From Anaeramoeba flamelloides (taxonomy: Eukaryota; Metamonada; Anaeramoebidae), in NCBI GenBank assembly GCA_027625915.1, contig JANTQA010000057.1, positions 5,828,001 through 5,892,000 on the forward strand: 64,000 nt of DNA, in the 5' to 3' direction. Positions 34,213-44,520 of the stretch are shown piece after piece; within the stretch, counting starts at the first letter, position 1; every line of letters begins with the position of its first letter. The notes under the pieces were generated by a model. The model had not been told where the DNA came from. It saw only the letters and a program-made list of their open reading frames with translations, and did not search any database. A program made the translations under genes and the position numbers.

Positions 34213-34672
34213 CAGCTGTTCCAACCCTACCGTAAAAAATTATAAGATATACAGATCCTTTGTATATTATAAAATTTCCATTTATGAAATAGAAAATTCA
34301 ATTTCTATCATATCCAATGAGAAAATTTTTTTTAATCTTAAAGAAAAAAAAAAATTGGAATTTCATAAGAAAAGAAATCACAGAAACATGAAAGTATTTT
34401 TTTGATCCTTGCTTTTAAATTGTTTAAAACCGAAATACTCCCAATTTTAGAAATTCAAGATCCTTATTAATATACTTTTTTTTACAATTTATTTGCCATT
34501 TTCAAAAACCAAAAATTGGCTAATATAAATTTTTTTCTCTTCTAATAAAAATTTTTATGGTTAATAATAAACTTTCATATCCATTTTACGGTTTGTTATA
34601 CATGACAAAATTTAATAATAGAAAATCAATTTCTGTGCCTTATAAATTTTCACGGTAGGGTTGGAACAGCTG
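34213..34672. mobile_element. Tc1/mariner-like MITE with CAGCTGTTCCAACCCTACCG ends
   Basis: Both ends read CAGCTGTTCCAACCCTACCG inward, continuing TAAAAAATTATAAG on the left and TGAAAATTTATAAG on the right. The TIR is about 34 bp, flanked by TA at 34211-34212 and 34673-34674. The ends are nearly identical, so the insertion is fairly recent. It lies 150 bases upstream of the proposed EF-hand start codon, in its likely promoter. Confidence 0.9.
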
Positions 34673-34825
34673 TAACTTGAAATATAAAATAAAAAGCAAA
34701 ATATGATTTAAAACAAATATTCTAAATATTTAGAAAAAGCTAAAATTGAAGGAGGAATTGTATCGTATTGGGGATAGAAATGTTGCAAAAAAGTCATTTT
34801 TTTCTCTTTAATTCAACAAACTTAA

Positions 34826-37800
34826 ATGTGTAACAAATAATTCTTTTGTTTTTGTTTAATCAAAAAACACTTTTATTCTAAAATTTTTCTCCTTTTTTTT
34901 AAAATCTTGACACCCAAAAGCCAAAAAATTCGGAAAGACAGAACTAACTCTTTTAGAAGAAAAAGTAAGGAAACTTAAAGGTGGTAATCCAAAAGATTGC
35001 CATTTATCGATCGTCGATTTTGAATCCTTATTTGGTCTTGACAACGAAGGCGCTACCCTCTTGCACAAAACTTTTGACTCTGACAAAAACGGAACAATTG
35101 AATGGAACGAGTTATTAGGTAATTGACCAAACCAACATCTTTTTTTTTTTCTTTTTCAGTTTTTTTTTTTCTCCTCTCTCCTTAAAGAGCTTTATTTCCA
35201 CAACACAAAAAAATGTCTTAACTAACAAAGGTGGTCTTGCAATTTTGTCCTCTGGATCGACGGAAGAAAAAGCAGAAATGATGTTTATGACATGGGTACA
35301 AGATTTTTATTATTCTTATTTTTAATTTTTTTTTTTTTACTTTTTTTTTTTTTTACTTTTTTTTTTTTTTAGGCTTGTTAATCATTTTAACTTTTTGGTA
35401 TTCCCCTTTACTCAAAACTTTTTTTTTTTTTGTTTAAAATTTCTATCTGTTGGGATAGGATGCAGATGGAAATGGTTCTCTTGATGAAAAAGAAGTTTAC
35501 CAAATGATGCACTCTTCAATCACAATTGCAGCTGCAGCAATCGTAAATTGTTTGACTTTTTTTCACATCTATTTTTGTTTAAATTCTTTTTTCGAACTTT
35601 AAATTTACAAAAGTGAAAAATATTTTTCCAATTCCCAACAATTGTTTCAATTTGCTCAGTGAATTTTAATTGATTCGTTTTATTTTAAAAGAAGTAAAGC
35701 AAAATGAATTTTAATTGTACATGCATATTAAGTCAAAAATGAGATCACACATTTTTCTATCTCATTTTATAAAAAACATTTAACTTATATAAGCAAGTTT
35801 GTGTGTAATTCTATTAGATCTAATAATCTAAGAAAAAATTTATTCTCAAACAATGACGTTATTGTTATTTCCATTTTCAATGATAGTAGTGAAAAAAATG
35901 CTTGTACATGAAAAAAATCCCTGACAAGATTTTTAATTCTGAATATTACAGTTGTGGAAAAAAAGTGAAACTGGAAAAAAAGTGAAACACGGTTTTTAAT
36001 TGGGAACATTACTGAAAATTCAAAGTAAGATCAATGAAAAAAAGAATAAATAAATAAATAAAGACAAAATGAAGTATTCGCCACAATAACAGTTTTTTTA
36101 ATACTATTATTAGGTATGGGTTTTTCTTTGATTGATCAATTATTAAAAATTTGTTCAAAAAATTGACTATTTTTGAGATCTCAAAAACCACACACACAAT
36201 TTCGATAAATCAAGTAGATTTAAATAGTATTTGTTGGGTTGATTGAAAATTATATACTGGATTATTATTTGAAGTTAATTGGTTTCTTCTTTTTATTGAT
36301 TTTACTTTTCATTTTCAGTAATGTTCCCAATTAAAAACCGTGTTTCACTTTTTTTCCAGTTTCACTTTTTTTCCACAACAGTTAGTAAAATTATTATCTA
36401 CTTTTTTTTGATTTACAATCAAATCCTTTTTTTTAAGAAACAAACTTGTAAAATTATAACTCACCCACTTATTAGAATGATGATTAATGAAATTACACTT
36501 GTTCAAAACAATATTCATTCAATCAAAAAACACGAATAAAAATTATCATTGTCCAAACTCTAGCAAACCTCGATAAAACCCGAATGATTTTCAAAAAAAT
36601 TAGATCTACTTAGGCTATCAAACAATTATCCGAGTATTCTATAGGCACCTTAATTTAGTGAAATTTATGTAGGTTTATTACCAGGTCTTTAAAAAATTTG
36701 GTTACTGATAAATTCACATAAATATCTTAAAAATTTTTAATTCCTTTTCCATTTTTGAAATTTTTTTACACATGCTTTCAATAAAGCATTCTCTATTGAT
36801 TTAAATGTTCAGAAAACCTTTTAAAATTGGTTTGAGTTCAAAAGATTCTTTCGCTTGAGTTGTTTTCAAATTTAATTTACTAAATTACAAAAATGGAAAT
36901 TGATACAAAAATTTTATTCAATAAATTTGAATTTATTAGTATTTATAAAAAGGATTTGATATTAAATCAAAGAAATTACACAACAATTTTCCTAATATTC
37001 ACAATTAAAAAATCTTGTCAGGGATTTTTTTCATGTATAGTAGGGAAAAAAATACCGGACATGAAAAAAATCCCGGACAAGATTTTTAATTGTGAGTATT
37101 AGTAAAATTTTTGTATAATTTCAATGAAATCCTTATTATAAATAACCAATTTTTTTATGAGATTAGTAATAAACCTACCTAAAGTCCCTTAAAGTAAGGT
37201 GTCTCTAGAATACTCGAGTAATTGTTTGATAGCCATATGTTGATCAACTTTTTTTGAAAAAAAATCGAGTTTTATCGAGGTTTACTAGAGTTTGGAAAAT
37301 GATAATTTTTCTTCTTGTTTTTTGATTGATTGAATGGTGTTTTGAACAAGTGTGATTTCATCAATCATCATTCTAATAAGTGGGAGAGTTATAATTGAAA
37401 AAGTTCGATTCTTAAAAAAAGGAATTTGATTGTAAATAAATGAAATTACACAATAATTTTACTAATATTCACAATTAATAATCTTGTCCGGGATTTTTTT
37501 CATGTCCGGTATTTTTTTCACTGCTCTACAAGCATTTTTTTTCACTACTATACACTAAATACTAGTCTCTTTTTTTTTTTTTTTTGAATTTTTTTAAAAA
37601 AAAAGTTACTCTACGACACTAACAAGTAACTAACTGTAATTTTAATTGAAGTTTTATATTTTATTCTGAAAATGGCTATTGACTTTCTGAATAAATAGAA
37701 AACTGGAGAAAATATAAAAGTAATTTTTTAAAAAAAAGGAATTGAGAAAAACCAAAAAGATCATTTACTGAAATTTTTCAAAAATATTTGTAGTCTTTTC

Positions 37801-38966
37801 TTCATTTTTTGATTCTTTCGCTCCCACTCACAAAAAATAAGATTGAAAAAAAATGGATTGAAAGCTTTTTATTTCTTTATTCAAAAGCATTTTGCTGACT
37901 TAACGGGGTATAATTTTTCATTTAAAAGTTGTTCGATGTTGCTAAAAAATTGTTATTATTTTCATGGATTAATTACTTGAAAACTATGATATTTAAAAGA
38001 ATGGAAAATTCATTCTCTCTTTTTTTTTTAACAGTTTAAAAACACTTTATACTGATAAATTCACCAAAATGTTTTCAACTTTTTTGTTCACTTTCCTATT
38101 TTTGAAAATATTTTTGTGAACTTTGAAGAAAGGATTTTATTGTTCTAAATACAATAGAAACTTGTAAATAAGTTGTGGACAGGGCTTTGGTTGAAAAAAA
38201 AAAAAATGTTTTGAAAATTGGTTTGTTTACAAGATTTTCAAAAAATGGAAATTGAACCAAAAAGTACAAAACTTTTTTTGGAATTAATCAATATTTATTT
38301 TCCCTGTAAGAAAAAATAGGAAGTTTAAAATAAACGTCTTAAGGGACTAATCTCTATTAAATTTTTTTACCTAAATTTAATATGGATTACTCAAAATTCT
38401 TTGCCAATTACTTAAATTTGAAAAAACCCTGTTTATTTTCAATATTAAACATATTTCTAGATCAAGGAATACTTATTTAGAAATTTTTAAAAAAAAAAAA
38501 TAATGGAGACTAGTCCCTTAAAATAAAATCAATCAAAATCGATCAATTGAAAGTTTTTTCACATTTACAATTTAAAAGACAAGCATTTAAATGAAATAAC
38601 CCTTTAACTTGACAAAATTAATTATTATTTGATAATTTTAAATTCTCTATTTACAATTATATTACAAAAGCAATGATGGGACCAATGGGCGATCTTATGT
38701 CCACTCTTTCAGAAAAGCAAGCATCCGAATTAAGAACTGAAATTTCTGAATCAATACAAACAAACATCAACAACGAAGATGTTGAAGAAGCCGTGAAGCT
38801 TTTGTTTAAGGAAGCAGATATTGATAACGATGGTCAGATTACCCTTGAAGAATTTAAACTCCATTGTCAATCTAACGATAATGCAATCAGCCCATTTGTT
38901 GAAGCACTTACAAACGTAGTTAAGCCAATTACAAATAAAGAAGAAGAAAACTGTGAGCAAATGTAA
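34826..38966 (+). CDS. EF-hand calcium-binding protein (five exons, one junction out of frame)
   Basis: Exons: 34826-34829 (ATG plus one base, tentative), 34921-35118, 35188-35295, 35459-35549 and 38671-38966. The protein starts MSKKFGKTELTLLEEKV. It carries canonical EF loops DSDKNGTIEWNE (exon 2), DADGNGSLDEKE (exon 4) and DIDNDGQITLEE (exon 5), each with Asp at 1, 3, 5, Gly at 6 and Glu at 12. Order and spacing resemble calcineurin-B/NCS-type calcium sensors, and the N-terminal first EF region looks degenerate. Intron 4 (GTTTGA...CAAAAG) is 3121 bases and joins in phase (AIVNS|MMGPM). At the exon 2/3 junction the only GT (G|GTAATT) and the AAAG acceptor give a one-base mismatch with the obvious downstream frame (SFISTTQKNVLTNK). 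An assembly error, an unusual splice site or decay could explain it. The last exon alone has an ATG and might be a separate short gene. Confidence 0.75.
35949..36381. mobile_element. CAGTTGTGG MITE inserted in the left arm of the composite element
   Basis: 433 bp with a TIR of nearly 70 bp that is almost perfect: CAGTTGTGGAAAAAAAGTGA then AACTGGAAAAAAAGTGAAAC then ACGGTTTTTAATTGGGAACA. It is flanked by TTA at 35946-35948 and 36382-36384. The uninterrupted right arm of the host element reads GAATATTAGTAAAATT, exactly what remains here if this insert and one TTA are removed. Near-perfect arms suggest recent insertion. Related, older copies lie at 17925-18185 and 50170-50620. Confidence 0.93.
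36700..36965 (+). repeat. ACTGATAAATT/AATAAAGCATT dispersed repeat, copy 2
   Basis: TTACTGATAAATTCACATAA, CTTTCAATAAAGCATTCTC and AAAATGGAAATTGATACAAA lie in family order, within the composite element. It may therefore be the internal body of that element. Confidence 0.65.
38055..38300 (+). repeat. ACTGATAAATT/AATAAAGCATT dispersed repeat, copy 3
   Basis: ATACTGATAAATTCACCAAA, AACTTGTAAATAAGTTGTGG and AAATGGAAATTGAACCAAAA in family order; also inside EF-hand intron 4. Confidence 0.6.
38339..38521. mobile_element. short TTAAGG-ended MITE in EF-hand intron 4
   Basis: 183 bp, starting TTAAGGGACTAATCTCTATT and ending in the complement of TTAAGGGACTAGTCTCCATT. Terminal sequence agrees with 43005, 43749 and 54272. 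It lies 150 bases before the last EF-hand exon. Confidence 0.85.
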
Positions 38967-39594
38967 GACACATAAATTAGCATAAACAATACAATTGATT
39001 CAAAAAGAAAAAAATTTGATCGAATATTTATTTGATTTGTTTTATTTTTTTCTATGGTTTGATAAAATCCACTCAATCTTCTTTTAAAACTACTATTCAA
39101 GTTTAATCATCGTCTTAATATTAAGTATAATTTCAACCCTCTTTGAAACTGAACCTCTTAAAAAAATAAAAATAAAGAAATGAAAAATAACTATTAAAAA
39201 TTTTTTACCTTATCTTTCCTTCTTCTATTTTTGAATATTTAATTTGGTTATTCTTTTTAAATACAACTTTGAGTGGAAATTATATCTGAATTTATTTCAT
39301 ATACAGGATTAATATTTAATTAAAATTTTATATTAAAAAAATGAATAAGGATTTTACATTGAATGAAAAAAATGTTTCGTAAAAAGAGTTTTTATTAAAA
39401 TTAAATTATTTTTTTATATATTGAGATAAAGGGTTAAATAAAGAAAATTTATTAAAATAAAAAAAAGATAAAAAAATAAAATTAAGAAAATATAATAATA
39501 AAAAAAGAATAATATGATTTGGATGGTCAAATTAATACAATATAATGTTGATATTTTTTTTTTAAAAAAATTGAGAAATAAATAAACTCCATTT

Positions 39595-40126
39595 CACTCA
39601 AATGGGGCCCAGCCAAAAATGAAAAAGTCACTTTATTTTTAAGAACCAACCAAATTTAGATAGTTTAGAAATATGAGAAATAATAAACTTCATACAAGAG
39701 TTCGATAATCATAAAAGAAAAGCCTAAAAAAACCATAAATTTCAAAAAAAAAAAAAATGGTAAAAAAATTTTTGGTCCCTATCATTGGAACGTCTTATAA
39801 AAATACTCAATTTCTTTAGGAAATTAAAATTGTTGACAATAAGATTTTTTACTTTAAAATGTATGAATTTTTAAAGAACATACAAAGCCTAACTTTTCTT
39901 AATTTTAATAAGGTTTTTCAAGCATTTTTTTTTTCAAATTTTATTTTTAGAAAAAAAAAAAAAAAAATAAAAAAAAAAAAAAAAAATTAAAAAACAAAAA
40001 AAAAAATTTTACAAAATGAGAAAAAATGATTCGATCTAAAAATTGAAAATTGAGTTTGAGAAGAATAATGAATTTAAACCATAGAATATGTTCTATTTCT
40101 TCAATAAAACTGGACCTCTTTGACTG
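39595..40126. mobile_element. probable MITE with CACTCAAATGGGGCCCAG ends
   Basis: Left CACTCAAATGGGGCCCAG against right (reverse complement) CAGTCAAAGAGGTCCAG: an imperfect 17-bp TIR enclosing 532 bp of A-rich DNA, including a run at 39951-40011 that is almost pure A. A single copy, so less certain. Confidence 0.5.
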
Positions 40127-40129
40127 AAA

Positions 40130-40400
40130 AAGAGTTTTTTTATTTGGAAAATCAATAGATTTTCTTTAGGTTTTTTTTAGGTTTTGAAATAAACAGAAAA
40201 TTTTAATAAATTTTCTATTTATTTCAAAAAAGTAAAAAAAAAACCTAGAACACTTCACAAATAAATAGAAAACTCAAGAAAATATAACTAAAATCTATTG
40301 ATTTTCTAAATAAATAGAAAACTCAAAAAAAACTAACGAAAATCTATTGATTTCACAAATATAACAGAAAACTCTAGAAAACCTAAAAAATGATCAATAT
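40130..40400. repeat. foldback element, copy 3
   Basis: Central stem GAAATAAACAGAAAATTTTA against TAAATTTTCTATTTATTTCA, near 40205, with alternating arms AGGTTTT..ACTTCACAAATAAATAGAAA and AAAATCTATTGATTTTC. Same modular plan as 30600 and 61427. Confidence 0.65.
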
Positions 40401-41370
40401 TTTCTAGATATTTATCTATTTGTTCATATAAATTTTAAAGTAAAACATTGATATGAATGTTTTTTATGATATAGTAAGATCTATTTAAAAGACTTAAAAA
40501 TGTCCTAAATTTTATCATGGGTTGGATTGGATATTTGTTATCATTATTTGAACAAATTTGGTAAAAAAGTAAAATTGTTTGAGTAATTTTTTGTGAAAGT
40601 TAATTCTGTATAAAAATCAAGAAAATTTAAAAAAAGAATTCATAAAGAAAAGTAAAAATACAATGATATAAATATATAAACAGTCAGAATCTTTTAGATC
40701 CGTTTATTTTTCATTATAAAAGAATAGAATTTAACCATAATATAATTTAAAGAAGCTGTCTGAAATAGAAAATAATTTTTTATGAAGATTTCATACAAGA
40801 AAATTCGACAATCTTTAGTTATGACCATATTCAAACAATAAGTATTTTTTAATGATTTTGTTGAAAGTTTTTAATTTGAAAATCTAAAGGACTTTTTCAG
40901 ACCTAAGTTTTGAACTGAAAAAACCCTTTCTTTTTTCAAATACAAAAAGTTAAAAAAGTACTTACTTTTTAAAAATGATTGTAAATGATTTTAAATTTAA
41001 ATTTGCAAAAAATAAAAACAAAAGAGAAATCCATTTTCCCCACCCAATCCGAAATTTAATTGAATACAAACAACACTTTAACTTGGTTGTTCTTTTGTTA
41101 AATTGCAAATTGGGAAAATTATCAAAAGTGAAATTTTCCAAATGACAAATAAATTTTTATTTTTTCTCTCAATTATAAAAGGAACGTTATTCTTTTTTAC
41201 AAGAGCAATTGTTCACAAGATCCCAAATAAGTATGTGTTTGTATCTTTTTTATTCTCTCTTCGAACAAATCATAAATCAGGTTAGATTCCTTTTTTTAAA
41301 AAAAACAAAACTCCAAAGTAGAATTACAAATTTCGAAAAAACAAAAAATCATCAACAAAATTTCTAAATA
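40401..41370. other. intergenic DNA upstream of the LRR gene
   Basis: No gene recognised. The last 60 bases before the start are A-rich with CAACAAAATTTCTAAATA just before ATG. Confidence 0.4.
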
Positions 41371-42837
41371 ATGGACACAAAACAAATCAATGATCTGATT
41401 GAAAAAGTCTCTAACAATGATCCAAATGCACGTAAAATTAATTTGTGGGGCAGCAGCTGTCCCAAGGATTTATTACGGCAATTTTTTAAGCAACTCAAAG
41501 CGAGCACCATAGTTGAAAGTATTGATCTGAGCATTAATGAAATTAATGACGATGATTTGGAAAAATTGGGGGAGGCCCTGGAACAAAACTCATCCATATT
41601 GCACATCAATTTAAGTTTTAATAAAATCACTGATCGAGGAATCAAGATCTTATCCAACTCATTAAAATCCAATTTGTATTTGAAAAGTTTGGATCTGTCT
41701 GGCAACAAAATTGGTGACAATGGTGTGAAGGAATTGTTAGACAATTTAAAATTCTGTGTGAGCTTATTGGAGATTAATGTTGATTTAAATAGCACCACGG
41801 GAAGGACAGACATAATTGGCAAATTACAATCGTATTTAGAAGACAGAAGAAAAGGAAAGGCAAGATTGTTTGGGAAAAAAACCTTAAACCGAATTTCTAA
41901 TCAACAAAAGGCAACCACAGAAACTGTCTCAGTAACATCCGGGATTGAAGGCGGGTCCACTTCTGCCACCGAGGACAAAAGTGATATCTTGAGCGGGTTT
42001 TCTTCAAATATTACAAGTGACGAAGATCAATCCGACACGATGATCAAAGATTTGTCAAACCAGATCGATTTAGTTTTAGACGATGAAGGCGAATTGAGCA
42101 TCTCAGTAAACGACGAAGAAGAAGGCCACAGTGATAAAGAAGAAAGCGAGAGCGAAAGTGAAAGTGGAGGGGGGAATGGAAACAAACAAAGCAAAAAAAA
42201 AAGAACCATTGAAGAGGTAATGAAGAAATTGGAAATTAGTAGTGATGAAATTGGGACGGAAAAGGAAACAGATCAGGATAAAGATAACAAAACAATTACA
42301 AATGAAAAAGAAATTGAAATTGTAAAGGAAAACGATCAAGAAAAAGAGATTGAGATTGTAAAAGATAAAGAAAATGAAGATAAAAAAGACAAACAAAACA
42401 TTCAAGGCAATAAGAAGCACAAACAAGAATCTTTACTAATGAAAAAATGTGAATTAAAACATTTAAATATGGAAATTGATACAATGAAAAATCTAATCAA
42501 AGTGGTCCTTTTAGCAAAACAAGAAAAATTGCCAATTGGGCTAAACCAAGCAATTGAACAGATAAACGGGATTGGGGAAACTGGAATTGGCACCCGTGGT
42601 AGAACGAAAAAGAAAATCGAAGAAGAATTGCAAGAATTAAAAGAAGAAAACGATTTATTAAAAGAATTAAATCGTTTACAAAGGAAGGAGATTAAAGAGT
42701 TGAACAATAGTGTCATCAATTTAAAAGACGAAATGAAAAGATTAAAAAAAAGAGCTGGTGTTCTGAAGGGCTGTACTCAATTATTACAAACCAATTACCA
42801 AACGCAAAAAGAAATTCTTAAGAAACACCAAAAATAA
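41371..42837 (+). CDS. leucine-rich-repeat (RNH1/NLR-type) protein with acidic linker and C-terminal coiled coil
   Basis: An intronless 488-residue protein, ATG to TAA. Residues 20-140 hold about four LRR units of the 28-residue type: KINLWGSS, SIDLSINEINDDDLEKLGEA, HINLSFNKITDRGIKILSNS, then SLDLSGNKIGDNGVKELLDN and EINVDLNSTT. Their plan (xLxLxxNxIxDxGxxxL) is that of ribonuclease-inhibitor, RanGAP and tropomodulin folds. Residues 150-175 are basic. Residues 180-355 are Ser/Thr/Glu/Asp/Lys-rich and disordered (SESESESGG, then KEIEIVKENDQEKEIEIVKD). Residues 360-488 form long helices with heptads (KKKIEEELQELKEENDLLKE, LNRLQRKEIKELNN). A tropomodulin-like or scaffold role is conceivable but not shown. 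Confidence 0.9.
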   Translation: MDTKQINDLIEKVSNNDPNARKINLWGSSCPKDLLRQFFKQLKASTIVESIDLSINEINDDDLEKLGEALEQNSSILHINLSFNKITDRGIKILSNSLKSNLYLKSLDLSGNKIGDNGVKELLDNLKFCVSLLEINVDLNSTTGRTDIIGKLQSYLEDRRKGKARLFGKKTLNRISNQQKATTETVSVTSGIEGGSTSATEDKSDILSGFSSNITSDEDQSDTMIKDLSNQIDLVLDDEGELSISVNDEEEGHSDKEESESESESGGGNGNKQSKKKRTIEEVMKKLEISSDEIGTEKETDQDKDNKTITNEKEIEIVKENDQEKEIEIVKDKENEDKKDKQNIQGNKKHKQESLLMKKCELKHLNMEIDTMKNLIKVVLLAKQEKLPIGLNQAIEQINGIGETGIGTRGRTKKKIEEELQELKEENDLLKELNRLQRKEIKELNNSVINLKDEMKRLKKRAGVLKGCTQLLQTNYQTQKEILKKHQK

Positions 42838-43004
42838 GAAACCAACAAATAAATTTAATATTATATAAATATAATCAATTTTTTTATTTATTCAGTTATT
42901 TTTTTTAATAATAATTTTTTTTGTTAATCTCAATAAATGAAATGATTTGAAATCCAAAATTGTTTTAAAATTTATTAAGTACGAAGATTTTTCAAAAAAA
43001 GTAT

Positions 43005-43700
43005 TTAAGGGTCTAGTCATTTACTGTGGATATGCTCCATACTCAAGGGGTGCCCTGAAACCAAAAACTGTATTATGAAATAGCCCTTCTTTTGGTGGAC
43101 AAAATTCAAATAACAGAAAAAAATTCCATAGGATCCTCTTTGACAAAAAATTCAACGAAGAAAAATCAGTTTAAAAGAGTTCTCAATTTCAAAAAATCAA
43201 AATTTAATAAAAAAATTCATATTTTCTCATTTTCTATTTCTCAATGTTGAAATTTCTTTAATTTGTAACAAATTGCTTTAATGAATTTCGCAATCAATTT
43301 AAATCGGTTTATTTAGATATGCAGTTATTTTGTAACCCTCTAAATTTGACCAAGTAAGGATTATGTAATATTATTACAATAAAAATAACTCATTTGAAAA
43401 ATGAAAAAAAAAAGAAAAAAAAATAACTGAGATCTTAAAAAGCGCCAAAGAAAGACACTTCAAAACTGACATTGTTGTTTTCAAAATTGTATATTCTAAC
43501 CATTCTAATTGGAAATTGAGGGTTGTTCTTTTGCCCTTTTTTCTAAAAATGTCCTCATCTTTAGTTGTTGCTTTTCGGAGATCGATCCATATTTCATAGT
43601 TTGGTTGGTTTTTGATTGGTTTTAGGTCCTCATAAAAATTACTAAAAAATTTTTTCCCATTTCAGAAAAAAAAATTTCACCGTTATGACTCGACCCTTAA
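43005..43700. mobile_element. TTAAGG-ended MITE, 0.7 kb
   Basis: Starts TTAAGGGTCTAGTCATTTAC and ends with the complement of TTAAGGGTCGAGTCATAACG. About 170 bases downstream of the LRR stop. Part of the interior is related to 7000-7298. Confidence 0.8.
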
Positions 43701-43748
43701 AATTTAATTTTAAAATTTCTTTATTAATCTCAATTATAATTTCAGTAT

Positions 43749-44520
43749 TTAAGGGATTAGTCTCACACTAGATTTCTCTATAATCAAAGTATACTTTGTA
43801 ATTCGGTGTAAATGGTATCAGTGAATCATGGCTTTAATAGTTTCTGTGACTCTAAAAAATCGATTATAAATCTTATTGCACAACAAATTATTACATTTTT
43901 TAAAAATGATTCACAATTTATTAATTTTCATTCTTGAATGAAATTTTTTTTTTAAAATCGTTTCCAAAATCTAAAAAATAGAAACACAAATAACAGTATT
44001 TTTGTAGATAATAATTCATATTGGGAACTTCCAAAAGTAACTAATTTTTTATTTTTTTTTTAATTTCAAAGATTAACTCAGTAATCTTCAATATAAAAAC
44101 CAAAGATACATTAGTTTTGTTTCCTTTTTATAAAGCTAATTGTAACATCAATATATTTCCGATATTTCTGAAATAATTTGTCAAAAAAAATCAATTGGTT
44201 AGTTATTTAATTTTTTTAAAAAATTGAATTTTTTAGTGATTAGTCTACATTTTTCTACAAATTTAAGAAAGATATTTTATGACTTTGTAGTCTGAATATT
44301 GATAATTCAATCTTTAAATTTGTGGTGAAATGTGATTTTTTTTCTGAAATTGTTGGGTTTTTTACTAATGTTTATCATTTTATAGTGAGGATCAATAAAT
44401 ATTACTACTTGACTTATCAATTTTTTCGAGACCTTTGAAACATTTAGCACTAATGTAGTTATGCCCAATGACAATATACTTTGATCTTAAGCTTATCCTT
44501 GGTAGATGTTAATCCCTTAA
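43749..44520. mobile_element. TTAAGG-ended MITE, 0.8 kb
   Basis: Starts TTAAGGGATTAGTCTCACAC and ends with the complement of TTAAGGGATTAACATCTACC. It sits only 48 bases after its relative at 43005, a tandem pair of different subfamilies. Confidence 0.75.

Larger units (their letters stand above)
35884..37550. mobile_element. composite long-TIR DNA element inside EF-hand intron 4
   Basis: Outer ends GTAGTGAAAAAAATGCTTGT are inverted at both sides and flanked by TA (35884-35885, 37549-37550). Inverted homology continues inward for about 300 bp. It includes TATAACTCACCCACTTATTA, CAAACTCTAGCAAACCTCGA and GGCTATCAAACAATTATCCG on the left, and their near-exact complements at 37165-37440. A further internal copy of the terminal sequence lies at about 37015-37105, suggesting a second element fused or nested inside. 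The left arm is split by the CAGTTGTGG MITE. No transposase was seen. Confidence 0.85.

Noticed and set aside
35785-36539. Two open frames sharing the start MFPIKNRVSLFFQFHFFSTT on opposite strands
   Set aside because: They are the two inverted arms of the CAGTTGTGG MITE read in each direction, not genes.
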